Made by a program: the position numbers and the translations under genes
Shown: in pieces, positions 55,840-64,000 of the stretch
Layout of the letters: each line of letters starts with the position of its first letter
Numbering within the stretch: the first letter of the stretch is position 1
From: Areca catechu
Taxonomy: Eukaryota > Streptophyta > Magnoliopsida > Arecales > Arecaceae
Direction: 5' to 3'
DNA length: 64,000 nucleotides
Assembly (NCBI GenBank): GCA_021397845.1
Contig: CM038038.1
Coordinates: 66,572,748-66,636,747 of the forward strand
Notes under the pieces: model-generated
Seen by the model: only the letters and a program-made list of their open reading frames with translations
Told to the model about the DNA's origin: nothing
The model's database searches: none

Positions 55840-57402
55840 TGATGTGGGAAAAACTTAGGGTTGATGAAAAATAAAAAAATAATTTTTTAAGATTTTTTTT
55901 AGAATTTAATTCAGTGGCTAAAGATCCAAAAATAAGTAAAGAATCAACAGGAAGACTAGTAATGCAAGAAACTATCATATCTGCAATACGACTCATGAAG
56001 AATAATAAAGCCAGGACCTGAGAATTGAGAAACTCCTAGCTTAGGATAGCATACTTGTCACCAAATCAGGACTCAAGAGGGGGAAGGCTTTTACTAGGCA
56101 GCGATTGCAGTTCTTTTGAAGAAGAGATCCCTCAAAACTTTGGATGGTGCCTAGAAGAACAAGCCTTTGATTCCCGAATCTGAAGGCAATCTGGATCTGG
56201 TCGAAAGGCAAGGAAAGCCTCCTCTAGGGAGGGGAAACACCTTGGGGATCCTGCAAGCATTAAGTTTAGGAATGAAATAGGTGATCAATGAAAAGAAACA
56301 AAATGTGAAAGAAAGAATAAGGGGAATCAGGGGTAAGGCTGGCAGCAGGGAAGAAGAAGGAGCTCTTGATCTGGGGCATCTTCAAGGCTTCTCTTCTTGG
56401 ACATGGCTGTTGCTTGGAGTTTTGATTTGCTGCTAGGGCATGGAGAATTCCAAGGAAGGGAGGTCAGCCAAGCAAGAGAACAAAGAACCAAAATCAAAGA
56501 ACCAAAAACTAGAACACCAGAAGCCGAGCACCAAAATAACAGAGTTTTATTTCATAAGAGTTGTTTAAATACAAAATGAGGAGGGGTGGAGTATTTATAA
56601 AGTTTCTATGCCCTCTCCTTATTAGGACTTCAGCCCTCTCCTAGTTAGGATAGGTTTACACACTTTGAATGGGAGAAAAACTACATGAGTAACCTAAAAT
56701 TAGAAGTATACAAGTTGAATGAAACATAAACTTGTTTTCCTTCTTTCATTTGGACTCTTCCACATGCTTGGACTTGGTCAACTCATGGAGGACGCCTATC
56801 CTAGGTGTGTTGGGCTTTAAGGGAGCAAGGGTGGTTAGCCAAAGGATTTGGGCATATGGGCTTTGGGCCCTGGAAGGCTGGGGCGCCTATGCTGGAATCT
56901 ATTTGGCATCAAACTAGAATCTTGGTTCTTCATGGACCTGGGCCTTGCATTCTCTTGGGCAGGGGCACAGGTAAGTCTTTGGGATCATGAGATGCCTTAG
57001 TTTGAGAATATGCTCTGGCATTTGGAGGGAATCTGGGTATCTGGAGAGCATCTAGAGGGCATTTGGGATATTTGGAAGGAATCTTGGACCATAGGATGGC
57101 AAATAGGACCCAACAAGCTGATGTGAGATGATGTGAAGGTCTCTGACTCCTGGATGAGGCTTGGTGAGACTCCAAAATAGGGTATCCTATTCTCTTGTAT
57201 ATGAATCAGACTAATACTGGACTCATACCAAAATACAGGACTCAATACTGGACTAGGATTGAGACACAATCAACTAGTTTCAACTTATTACGGAACTCAA
57301 TCTTGCTTACAAAATTGTGACACATGTCTAAAGTTCTAAAAACCTTAATCAGTAAACCATATGAGATCCAGTGATCTGTGTCTGATCCTGGTGTCCCTAC
57401 CA
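55840..57402 (-). repeat. Element G 5' LTR
   Basis: Mate of 50854-52418, starting TGATGTGGGAA on the plus strand and ending GTCCCTACCA. TATA box on the minus strand at 56592-56599. Confidence 0.92.
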
Positions 57403-57984
57403 AAAGGGGCAGGAGATGAGGGAGACTAACAAGTCCCTTCAATGTGACCTATAGAGGGCCGAGGGGCGTGTTAGGGAACTCGAAGCATCCCTGGTTGAGG
57501 AGAAGGCCCGAATGAAGTGTAGCGTAGAGGAGTCCATGATGGAGGTGTCCCTCCTAGAGGGGCAATCCTGAACCCTCGAGGTCCAAGTGGATGAAGTACT
57601 TGCCGAGTTGGCAGTGGCTGACGAGATGGCAAGGGGTCAATGGCATTGATGGAGGCTGCTAAGAAGGAAGCCTCCGAGGACATGCCCAAGTTTCGGGCCT
57701 CACAGGAGTACGATAACAAGGTCCACGAGGCAGCCATGGACTCCTTCACAAAGGGATTCAAAGCTTGCCGAGAGAAGGTGATGTCGGCCTTCCCGGAGCT
57801 CAACTTGGAGGGCATCATCATCGACGATGTGGGGGAGCACTCGAAAGAGGTGGGGACCCCGTTAGGGGCAAAAGAGGCAGTGACTGTCGAGCAGCTAGCC
57901 GAGCGGACGGTCATGTTGGTGGAGGTCCAATGGGATACCGGTGCACCGATGCACCGACCTGGGAAGGAGCTGGCAATGCAGTGA
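57403..57984 (+). pseudogene. Antisense ORF of element F, C-terminal part (coiled coil)
   Basis: Continues the extra ORF after element G: QEMRETNKSLQCDL, then RVRELEASLVEEKARMK, a long coiled coil with a few stops. An open end from 57640 follows, with EYDNKVHEAAMDSFTKGFKA, CREKVMSAFPELNLEG, and a stop at 57984. The CREKV...FPELNL region is what I would expect at the C-terminus of Tat-associated antisense ORF proteins. Joined to the earlier exons it would make a protein with an N-terminal gypsy-type-transposon domain and a long coil. Confidence 0.65.
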
Positions 57985-58594
57985 CCTTCCGAGGCCCTTC
58001 ACTCCTTTAACTTTTGTACTCAGGATAGGGTTTTTGACTTTCTTTTGGGGACTGCCCGGCCTATCGGGGTCCGTTCTAGTTATAAACCCTTTATGCAATG
58101 AAGTCTCTTTTCTTCATGTCCTCCAGCCCTACATTTTGTCTTCTATTCCTTTTGTGCTTCATGTCTCTTTTTGTAGTTTCACAAACTCAGGTCTTGTCTA
58201 GGTCCAACCATCTAGGGGCACCAAATTTTGGTCATCCCTAGGAGGCCTTAGTCATAGCAGATGACTTAGAAGGGATCTAGAAGTCCCCGAGGGGGTCATC
58301 TATGCTAAACTGGGGCACCTACTGGAGGACTTCGGGTGCCCGCCTGGGGCCAGTGGCCTGTTTGAGGGTCTTTTCATCCATGCCAGGAGTTGGGGTGTGA
58401 CTTCAATGGGGAGCTTGACCTCAGTGATAAATTTAACCTCTGCTCTTGGCTCGAAGGCAGGGCTTCGAAAGCTCCTTGTTTTGAGGGGCCGAACTGTGGG
58501 TCCTGGTGATAGATGGCCGGATTCATGAGGTTTCCCGATCGATGTCTCAGGACTATGAGTAGGGCAGTAGGTGCAGGACTTCTGGAATTTCCCA
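57985..58594 (+). other. 3' untranslated region and spacer after the antisense ORF
   Basis: No coding evidence. A T-rich block with TTATGCAATGAAGTC near 58092 could hold the polyadenylation signal of the plus-strand transcript. The rest is spacer before the tandem array. Confidence 0.45.
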
Positions 58595-59059
58595 TCTTGA
58601 GATGCCGGGCTTTGAAAGTTTCCGGTCTTGAGGTGCCAGGCTTTGTAAGTTTACGGGCTTAAGGTGCCGGGCTTCAGGAGTTTCTGATCTTGAGGTACCG
58701 GGCTTTGTATGTTTTCAGGCTTAAGGTGCCAAGCTTCAGGAGTTTCTAGTCTTGAGGTGCCGGGCTTCATAAGTTTCTGGATTTAAGGTGCCGGGCTTCA
58801 GGAGTTTCCAGTCTTGAAGTGCCGGGCTTCATAAGTTTCTGGGCTTAAGGTGCTAGGCTTTAGGAGTTTCGAGACTTGAGGTGTCGGGCTTCGTAAGTTT
58901 CTGGGCTTAAGATGTCGGGCTTCAAGAGTTTCCGATCTTGTGGTGTTGGGCTTCGTAAGTTTTCAGGCTTAAGAAGCTGGGCTTCAGGGGTTTTCGGTCT
59001 TGAGGTGCTGGGCTTCATAAATTTATGGGCTTAAGGTGCCGTTGAACTAGGTTCCAGCG
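58595..59059. repeat. 31-bp/62-bp tandem array of element F
   Basis: Fifteen 31-bp half-units from TCTTGAG at 58595 to GCTTAAG at 59029, exactly 14 x 31 bp apart. Odd and even half-units differ (…TTCAGGAGTTTCCGGTC versus …TTCATAAGTTTCTGGGC), giving a 62-bp higher-order period. Sequence is unrelated to the other 62-bp array of F beyond a few bases. Confidence 0.92.
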
Positions 59060-59190
59060 GATTATTTGCGGGACTCCTAGGTCTTCCATCTTTGGTCACC
59101 AAACCTAGGGTCGGGCGAAAGCATTCGTGCAAGACAGAGGCATCCGTTGTGCTAAAAAGAATTTTATTATCAATGAGAGGAAGGCTTACA

Positions 59191-59620
59191 TCATTGGTAG
59201 TACATTCTCAAGTTGTTGGAATTCCAAGTCCGTGGAAATCGGGCTCCATCGAGCTCGACGAGGTAGTAGGCCCCATGAAGAATGGCCTCGACTACTCTGT
59301 AAGGGCCTTCTCAGTTCAGAGAAAGCTTGCCACATTCTCGAGGTTGGGAGGCTTCTGCCCACTACAGTACCAGATCGCCCGGATGAAAGGTCTTTTGGCT
59401 TCACCCTAGAGTTGTAATACCGGGCCACTCGTTGCTGGTAGGCTGCCATCCGAGTCAAGCCTTATCCCTTATTTTTTCGAGGTCTAGGTTGAGTAGGAGT
59501 CGAGCTGGGTTCTCAGCCTCATCGTACTGTTCCACTCGCAATATGGGCAGTCTTAGCTCCATCGGGATCATGACTTTCATGCCGAAGATGAGGTTAAAGG
59601 GTGTCTCGTCTATGGCCATT
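59191..59620 (-). pseudogene. pol: Element F integrase C-terminal part
   Basis: The minus strand reads MAIDETPFNLIFGMKV, then EQYDEAENPARLLLNLDLEKIRDKA, AYQQRVARYYNSRVKPK and, after frame changes, TWNSNNLRMYYQ before TGA at 59191. The same blocks occur in element A (ATNETPFNLVFGVETV, RVARYYNARVKPK, TWNACNLRRYYQ). Upstream sequence is cut at 59620 by element I. At least one stop after RDKA and a frameshift after VKPK make it non-functional. Confidence 0.83.
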
Positions 59621-60223
59621 TGATGCGGCACGCATATGATTAATGTTATGAATATGGTGTTTGTAGAGCAATGAAACCTAATTACACTTAGCATTGTACT
59701 CATCTCAATAAGATTTAAGGATTACATGAAAAGGGACTATTACATGATTAGACACAACTCTAAAAATAAGAAGGAAGAAGATCTAGACAATAGGGGCTAA
59801 TGATTGAGGACTTACCTTGATGAGTTTTCCAACCTTCCTATGATTCAAAACTTAAAACTACTGATGCTCTGGACTGGAGAACTTGGATAACAGTGATCAG
59901 AACCCTGGACTTGGGCTTCAGCTTGTTGGTTCATTGTCAAGGGGAACCCTCTTCACAACTCAAGGACTTCGAAGGACCCGACAATGAAGATCAAAGTTAA
60001 GGTTGAAGGATGCAAACATAAAGAAGGGATGAGAGAACTTGTGAACAAAGAAAAGATAGTTGAGAAGATCTGGCCGACTCTAATGCCTTTGCCTTGAGCT
60101 TGGATGATGAATTTCTAGGGAAGAGAGTGGCTTTGGGCGTGGAAGAAGAAGATAGGAAAAATTTCACACATAAAACTCAAGACAACTTCACTTCAAACTT
60201 CATTCATTTCCAAAATCAATCTC
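59621..60223 (-). repeat. Element I LTR, first 603 bp
   Basis: Starts TGATGCGGCACG after the target CCATT (59616-59620) in the F integrase. Like the plus-strand beginnings of the LTRs of B, C, E and G, it starts TGATG, so it would be the 3' LTR of a minus-strand element. The TTCATTCATTTC stretch near 60200 resembles the C LTR near 30460. It is interrupted by element H; the rest is outside the window. Confidence 0.65.
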
Positions 60224-61860
60224 TGGTGCGGGCACCAGACTCAGAAGAAGACTTCAGAGCTCCATTTGGATCTCTGATTGACATTGCCCGAGAAATTAGG
60301 GTTTGTAATAAAGGTTGACCTGGTCAACCAGTTTATTTATTTTATTTATTTCTTGAGTCACCATTTAAATTTTGTTGAGTCATGTTGACTCGGTGCAAGT
60401 CCCAATATGGTTTCAATTTGGTCCAAAATGGTGCCACATTTCTCTTCCAATCAACGCAAGGTTCAAGCAAGTGGAGGCCACACTCCAAGCCACACGCCCA
60501 GCCACACTCCGAGCACACGCCAGAGTCCAGGAGGCGCCATAGAGGCATCCCAGTGTCATGGTCCCCACATCCAAAGAAGAAAAAATCAAATTGGAGGCTA
60601 AATTAAAGGAGGCGCCCACACCTGCCTAATTTACCTAAGCAAAGAAGGAAGAAAACTTCTCTTGGAGAAGAAATCAAAGAAGGACATCCAACCTACTCCT
60701 AATTGAAGTTCAAATCAAAATCAAAGAGCTTAACTTGGAGTGGAAGAAAAGAAGAAATACCATAAGAAGAAGAGGACTCCAAATCCAAATCCAACTCCAA
60801 AGGAGGTGCCATAAAAGTTCCAAAACAATTCCTTTATGGCCGTCCCAATTTTTTTTGGACTCTTGGTCGGCCAAGGGAGAGGATTTTCTACCTAATCTAG
60901 GGGTTGGAAGAGTTTAGTCCCACATGGGAATTTGTACAAGCTAGGAGAAAATTTTAGGTCTATATAATAGACCTCTCTTTGTAACTTTAGAAAATCAATG
61001 AAGAAAAATTATTTTTGCTATTCTCTTGTGTTGAGTGACCTAGGTTTCTCTTCTTCCGCACTATTCTAAGTGTTGAGCTCCGTGAGGGGGTAATCCGGGT
61101 TCCATTGGAGCCTTGAGGAGGTGAGAGATCTCCATCTTTATCCAAAACCCTAGGTTAGCCACTTGAAATTCTAAAACCCTAGCCACCTTTCATTATTTTC
61201 CATCCACCAAACCCTAGATCCATCCATCTCCCACGGCCTCTCTCTCTCTACAAGTCCAGGCCATCCACCTTCATCCAGATCCAGTCCGGCTACTTCAGAT
61301 CCAGAGCAAGTTCCAAGGAAAATCACATCAGCATCCAGGAGAATCCAGTTTTCAGCAATTTCGATCTTCAAGTTCATCAACCTGGTAAATCTTTTCCTTG
61401 ACTCTCTGATTCCATCAATTGTTTTTCTTCTCTTCCAGATCTTGAGTTCAGGAGAAGCCAACCCGCCAAAGGACCAGTATTGGAGGATCCATTACGAAGA
61501 TATCCGACTCCGAGGATCCAACAATCTGCTCGGGAGAGTTCTTCCACCAAAATCTGTGAAGATCATTGTCTGGTTAGATAAACCTTCCCTTCTCTTTATT
61601 TCTGTTTTGTTGAAAGCTCGGAGTGAAACCCTAGGTCTGGGAGTTTCTCAACCCCCAGCGATCCGTTGCTTCTAAACTACTCTGATAATTTAGTTTCCTT
61701 AAAATTGTACTTTCAATTATCATATTAGTATCTTTCAATGTTAGGTTAACTTTTCTTTGATTTGAAGCCAACTTCTACAAACCTATAAAAACAACAAAAA
61801 AAAAAATTAGTTAATCTTAATTTACTTCCGCATCGCATCCCTTTATTTGTTCTGCATCAT
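60224..61860 (+). repeat. Element H 5' LTR (1,637 bp)
   Basis: Starts TGGTGCGGGCACCAG and ends TTCTGCATCA, alignable with both LTRs of D but diverged. TATA box TATATAAT at 60961-60968. ATTTATTTTATTTATTT replaces part of the region after the first 110 bp. Confidence 0.93.
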
Positions 61861-61863
61861 TTT

Positions 61864-61875
61864 GGTATCAGAGCC
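61864..61875 (+). promoter_or_regulatory. Primer binding site of element H
   Basis: TGGTATCAGAGC three bases after the LTR end. Confidence 0.95.
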
Positions 61876-62767
61876 CAGTCTAGGGTTTCTGATTTGCTTG
61901 CTTGCTTGTGTTGATTGTTCTCTTTTTATTTTGTCTGCTCGAAGTAGACTCCCCAGGACGTCCGGTCCTAGGAACTAAGCGAGGTGCAAGCCTCCTCCTC
62001 CCATTCCACGGGGTGTTCCTAGGGCGTGTAGGGGATCCATTGGGTTATAACTTCGTAGCAGGGATTATAAACGGGGAAGACAATCTAGTTGCAGCCCGTA
62101 AATGCCCTGTTGTCTGAATTATTTCTCCCTGCATAAAACTCAGAATTGCATGATTTTTACTTCGTTGAAACCAGAATAATTGAACCTATTTTCCATAATT
62201 TTTCTGCGATTTATTGGTTTCGGTAAAAATTCTGAGAATTAAAATACAGCAACTCTGTTTTTTGTGTTCTACAATTCAATTCTTTTTTGGAGTGATCATC
62301 TCATAATTTACTTAAGGGCAATTGAGCTTCTAAGATAAGGGGAGGAGTTGATTACCTCTCCTTAGCCCAAAATCACCATCCAATCATTCGAACCTAGACC
62401 TAATTTAAAATCAGTTAGACCTAATTTGCCCTAGTGGGCTAGGGACACCAATTGGTCGGGTCTAGGCTAGTGTTGAGTCAGTTTGCTGAGTTATTCTGTG
62501 TGTGCTTAGCACTCAGTGTCTAGAACGGTGGTTCAGGGACTACGTCCCGAAGGGCTTGTGTGCTGGTCCGCCTACCTGGCCAATCACTGATTGGTGTCTA
62601 GGATTGGCGATCAGGGACCTAACACTCCCCTTACACCTGCCTGGCTGAGTCCTGAGTTACTACAGGCTAGCTTGCCACTCTGATTGGGCATCTAGTTTGG
62701 ACTCTAGGTCTAGTGATCCAGTAGTCGATTTAGTCTAGTCTCATTTTGTGTGCTTGCTTGAATCATC
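61876..62767 (+). other. Element H untranslated leader
   Basis: Has the family's CCCTAGTGGGCTAGGG block near 62430, the palindrome CCAATCACTGATTGG at 62580-62594, and the AACACTCCCC block near 62620. No coding evidence. Confidence 0.75.
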
Positions 62768-64000
62768 ATGTCTACCAGAAACGGAGTGCCATATCAACCT
62801 GGTCAAACCCAACCTGATTTAGAGGCCATGATCAGAACTCTTACTGAAAGTATGGCTAAAATGAATCAGGATATGACAAACACTGTGGCCCAGTTTAGCG
62901 CACAAATTCATGAGGATCTTACCCAACTTAGGGACCGAGTCCAAGTACTTGAAGAACCTAGACATCGGAATTGGACTCCTGACCCCGATTTTAATGTGCC
63001 TCAACCTCACCAACATCAAGAGACTAGAAGGCCTTTATATAGAGATCCCGAACCTAATCATAGGAGGCCTGACCCAGAGCCTGAAGATAGAGATGATAGG
63101 TTCATCAGGAACATCAAATTAGATGCACCCACTTTTGATGGTAGTCTAAACCCTAAGGTGTATTCTGATTGGGAGGGTGAGATGGATCAATACTTTGAGT
63201 GGTATGCTATGTCTGAGGAGAGGAAATACAAGTTTGCCAAGATGAAATTAGTGCGTCAAGCTAGGTTATACTGGGGGAACATTGAGCTAACCACTAGGAG
63301 ACGGAATGTTGAGCCCATAACCACTTGGCAGGGTATGAAAGAAAAACTGAGAGATAAATACCTATCCATTTCATACCAGCAAAACCTGTTAGACCAATGG
63401 CAAAACCTGAAACAAGGAAACCGATCTGTCTCAGACTACATAACTACTTTTGATGAATACCTAATGAGATGTGATGTGAGTGAAGCCCACGAAGTCACTT
63501 TGTCTAGATTTAGGGCTGGACTGAGGGAAGATATCAAGAGAGAACTATTTATGAGAGAGGTTACTGATCTAGACCAAGCCTACCAGATTGCACTGAACAC
63601 TGAGAAATTTCAGAGAGGACCTATACCTTCTAGGGTTAGTGCCCCAATCCCAAGGAATGGACCTAGTCAAGTTATCCCTAGTAAACCTTTTCAGGGTACT
63701 TCTACCCCTAGGCCCATGGACAAAGGTAAGGCACCTGACACCTAGAGAACCCCTAGTTCAAATATCACCTGTTTTAAGTGTCAGAAACCAGGTCACATTT
63801 CTAGTCAGTGTACTGCCATAGCCTGTTTCAAGTGTCATAAGGTAGGTCATGTTGCTAGCCAGTGCCCACGGAGATCCCTTTACATAGAAGAGGGAGAGAA
63901 TGATAATTCCGAGCCCAGTGAGGAATTTGAAGAAGAAGTTTATGAGGCCGGAATGAATTTGGTTGAGGAGTATGAAGGAGAGGAGGAACCCAATGAATCT
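62768..64000 (+). pseudogene. gag: Element H gag, one stop, continuing past the window
   Basis: Starts MSTRNGVPYQPGQTQ and reads 325 codons to a TAG at 63743-63745, where element C has CAG. The same frame continues with both zinc knuckles (CFKCQKPGHISSQC, CFKCHKVGHVASQC) and the acidic linker to the window edge. Compared with C it has a longer coiled coil (MTNTVAQFSAQIHEDL). The capsid domain (WEGEMDQYFEWY) is complete. Only this single stop is visible. Confidence 0.92.

Larger units (their letters stand above)
50854..57402 (-). mobile_element. Element G: non-autonomous chromodomain-type element, minus strand
   Basis: LTRs 50854-52418 (1,565 bp) and 55840-57402 (1,563 bp). Flanks GAAGG (50849-50853) and AAAGG (57403-57407) are a TSD with one mismatch. 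The internal 3.4 kb has gag pieces, an acidic linker, a small integrase core fragment and integrase C-terminal traces; RT, RNase H and protease are absent. The order matches element B. LTR differences are more frequent than in any other pair here (over 45 in the first 650 bp by eye), so it is the oldest of the chromodomain-type insertions. Confidence 0.9.
14537..59620 (-). mobile_element. Element F: Tat-type retrotransposon, greatly expanded by nested insertions
   Basis: F sequence remains at 14537-14882, 45632-50853 (with a 1.7-kb insert) and 57403-59620. In minus orientation the visible order is: integrase C-terminus (59620-59191), 31/62-bp array, antisense extra ORF on the plus strand, 62-bp array, 3' LTR. 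This is the Tat/Retand/Grande-like layout, where an additional antisense gene lies between pol and the 3' LTR. Its LTR start TGTTGCTGCCC (14537) matches that of element A. The 5' half lies beyond the right edge. It is the oldest retroelement of the stack, since E, G and I all lie inside it. Confidence 0.82.
60224..64000 (+). mobile_element. Element H: chromodomain Ty3/gypsy element, plus strand, truncated by window edge
   Basis: 5' LTR 60224-61860, primer site, leader and gag are present. It belongs to the same family as C and D by LTR and gag sequence. The five bases before it are ATCTC (60219-60223), the expected TSD; its partner lies outside. Confidence 0.92.

Noticed and set aside
57765..58098. 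Frames on both strands around 57.8-58.1 kb
   Set aside because: They overlap the antisense ORF end in other phases, which has the protein-like pattern.
58595..59059. CRISPR-like alternation of repeat and spacer
   Set aside because: The alternating half-units are diverged copies of one 31-bp sequence, not unique spacers.

Overview
This window is heterochromatin-like DNA from a plant nuclear genome. It is almost entirely transposable elements stacked inside one another, and I see no ordinary host gene. The plant origin follows from the families present: Ty3/gypsy retrotransposons of the Tat type (with a second, archaeal-type RNase H and an antisense extra gene), chromodomain Ty3/gypsy elements primed by initiator tRNA-Met, and a CACTA (En/Spm) transposon remnant. 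A monocot is my guess from the GC-rich inserted segment and the general element style, but species cannot be read from the sequence.

Layout. (1) 1-9805: a Tat-type element (A, minus strand) cut off by the left edge. It has a 176-bp tandem array, broken pol, gag, primer site and an 848-bp 5' LTR. A 2,592-bp solo LTR (J) with a perfect 5-bp duplication sits between its gag and protease. (2) 9806-12785: A+T-rich DNA without recognisable genes. (3) 12786-14536: one end of a CACTA transposon with palindromic subterminal repeats and remains of a Transposase_24-type gene. (4) 14537-59620: a second Tat-type element (F, minus strand) spread over about 45 kb because other elements landed in it. It keeps a 3' LTR, two tandem arrays, an antisense (plus-strand) intron-containing extra ORF of the putative gypsy-type transposon family, and the end of integrase.

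Elements inside F, each bounded by target-site duplications (TSDs). E (14883-45626, minus, TSD CTCCT) lies in the F LTR. D (14900-38804, plus, TSD AATTT) lies in the E LTR. B (14943-21170, minus, TSD CCATC) and C (22432-31228, minus, TSD AATCT) both lie in the 5' LTR of D. G (50854-57402, minus) and an unclassified 1.7-kb insert lie in the antisense ORF. I (from 59621) lies in the F integrase, and H (60224 to the right edge, plus) lies in the I LTR. With B and C removed, the split 5' LTR of D is 1,625 bp, the same length as its 3' LTR (37180-38804).

Function and age. C, D and H belong to one chromodomain retrotransposon family encoding gag, protease, reverse transcriptase, RNase H and integrase. 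B, E and G are non-autonomous relatives that kept LTRs, primer site, leader, parts of gag and the integrase end but lost the central pol. B and G share the same architecture. Differences between paired LTRs counted by eye rise from C (about 14 in 1.6 kb) through B, D and E to G, matching the nesting order. C is the youngest and least damaged copy.
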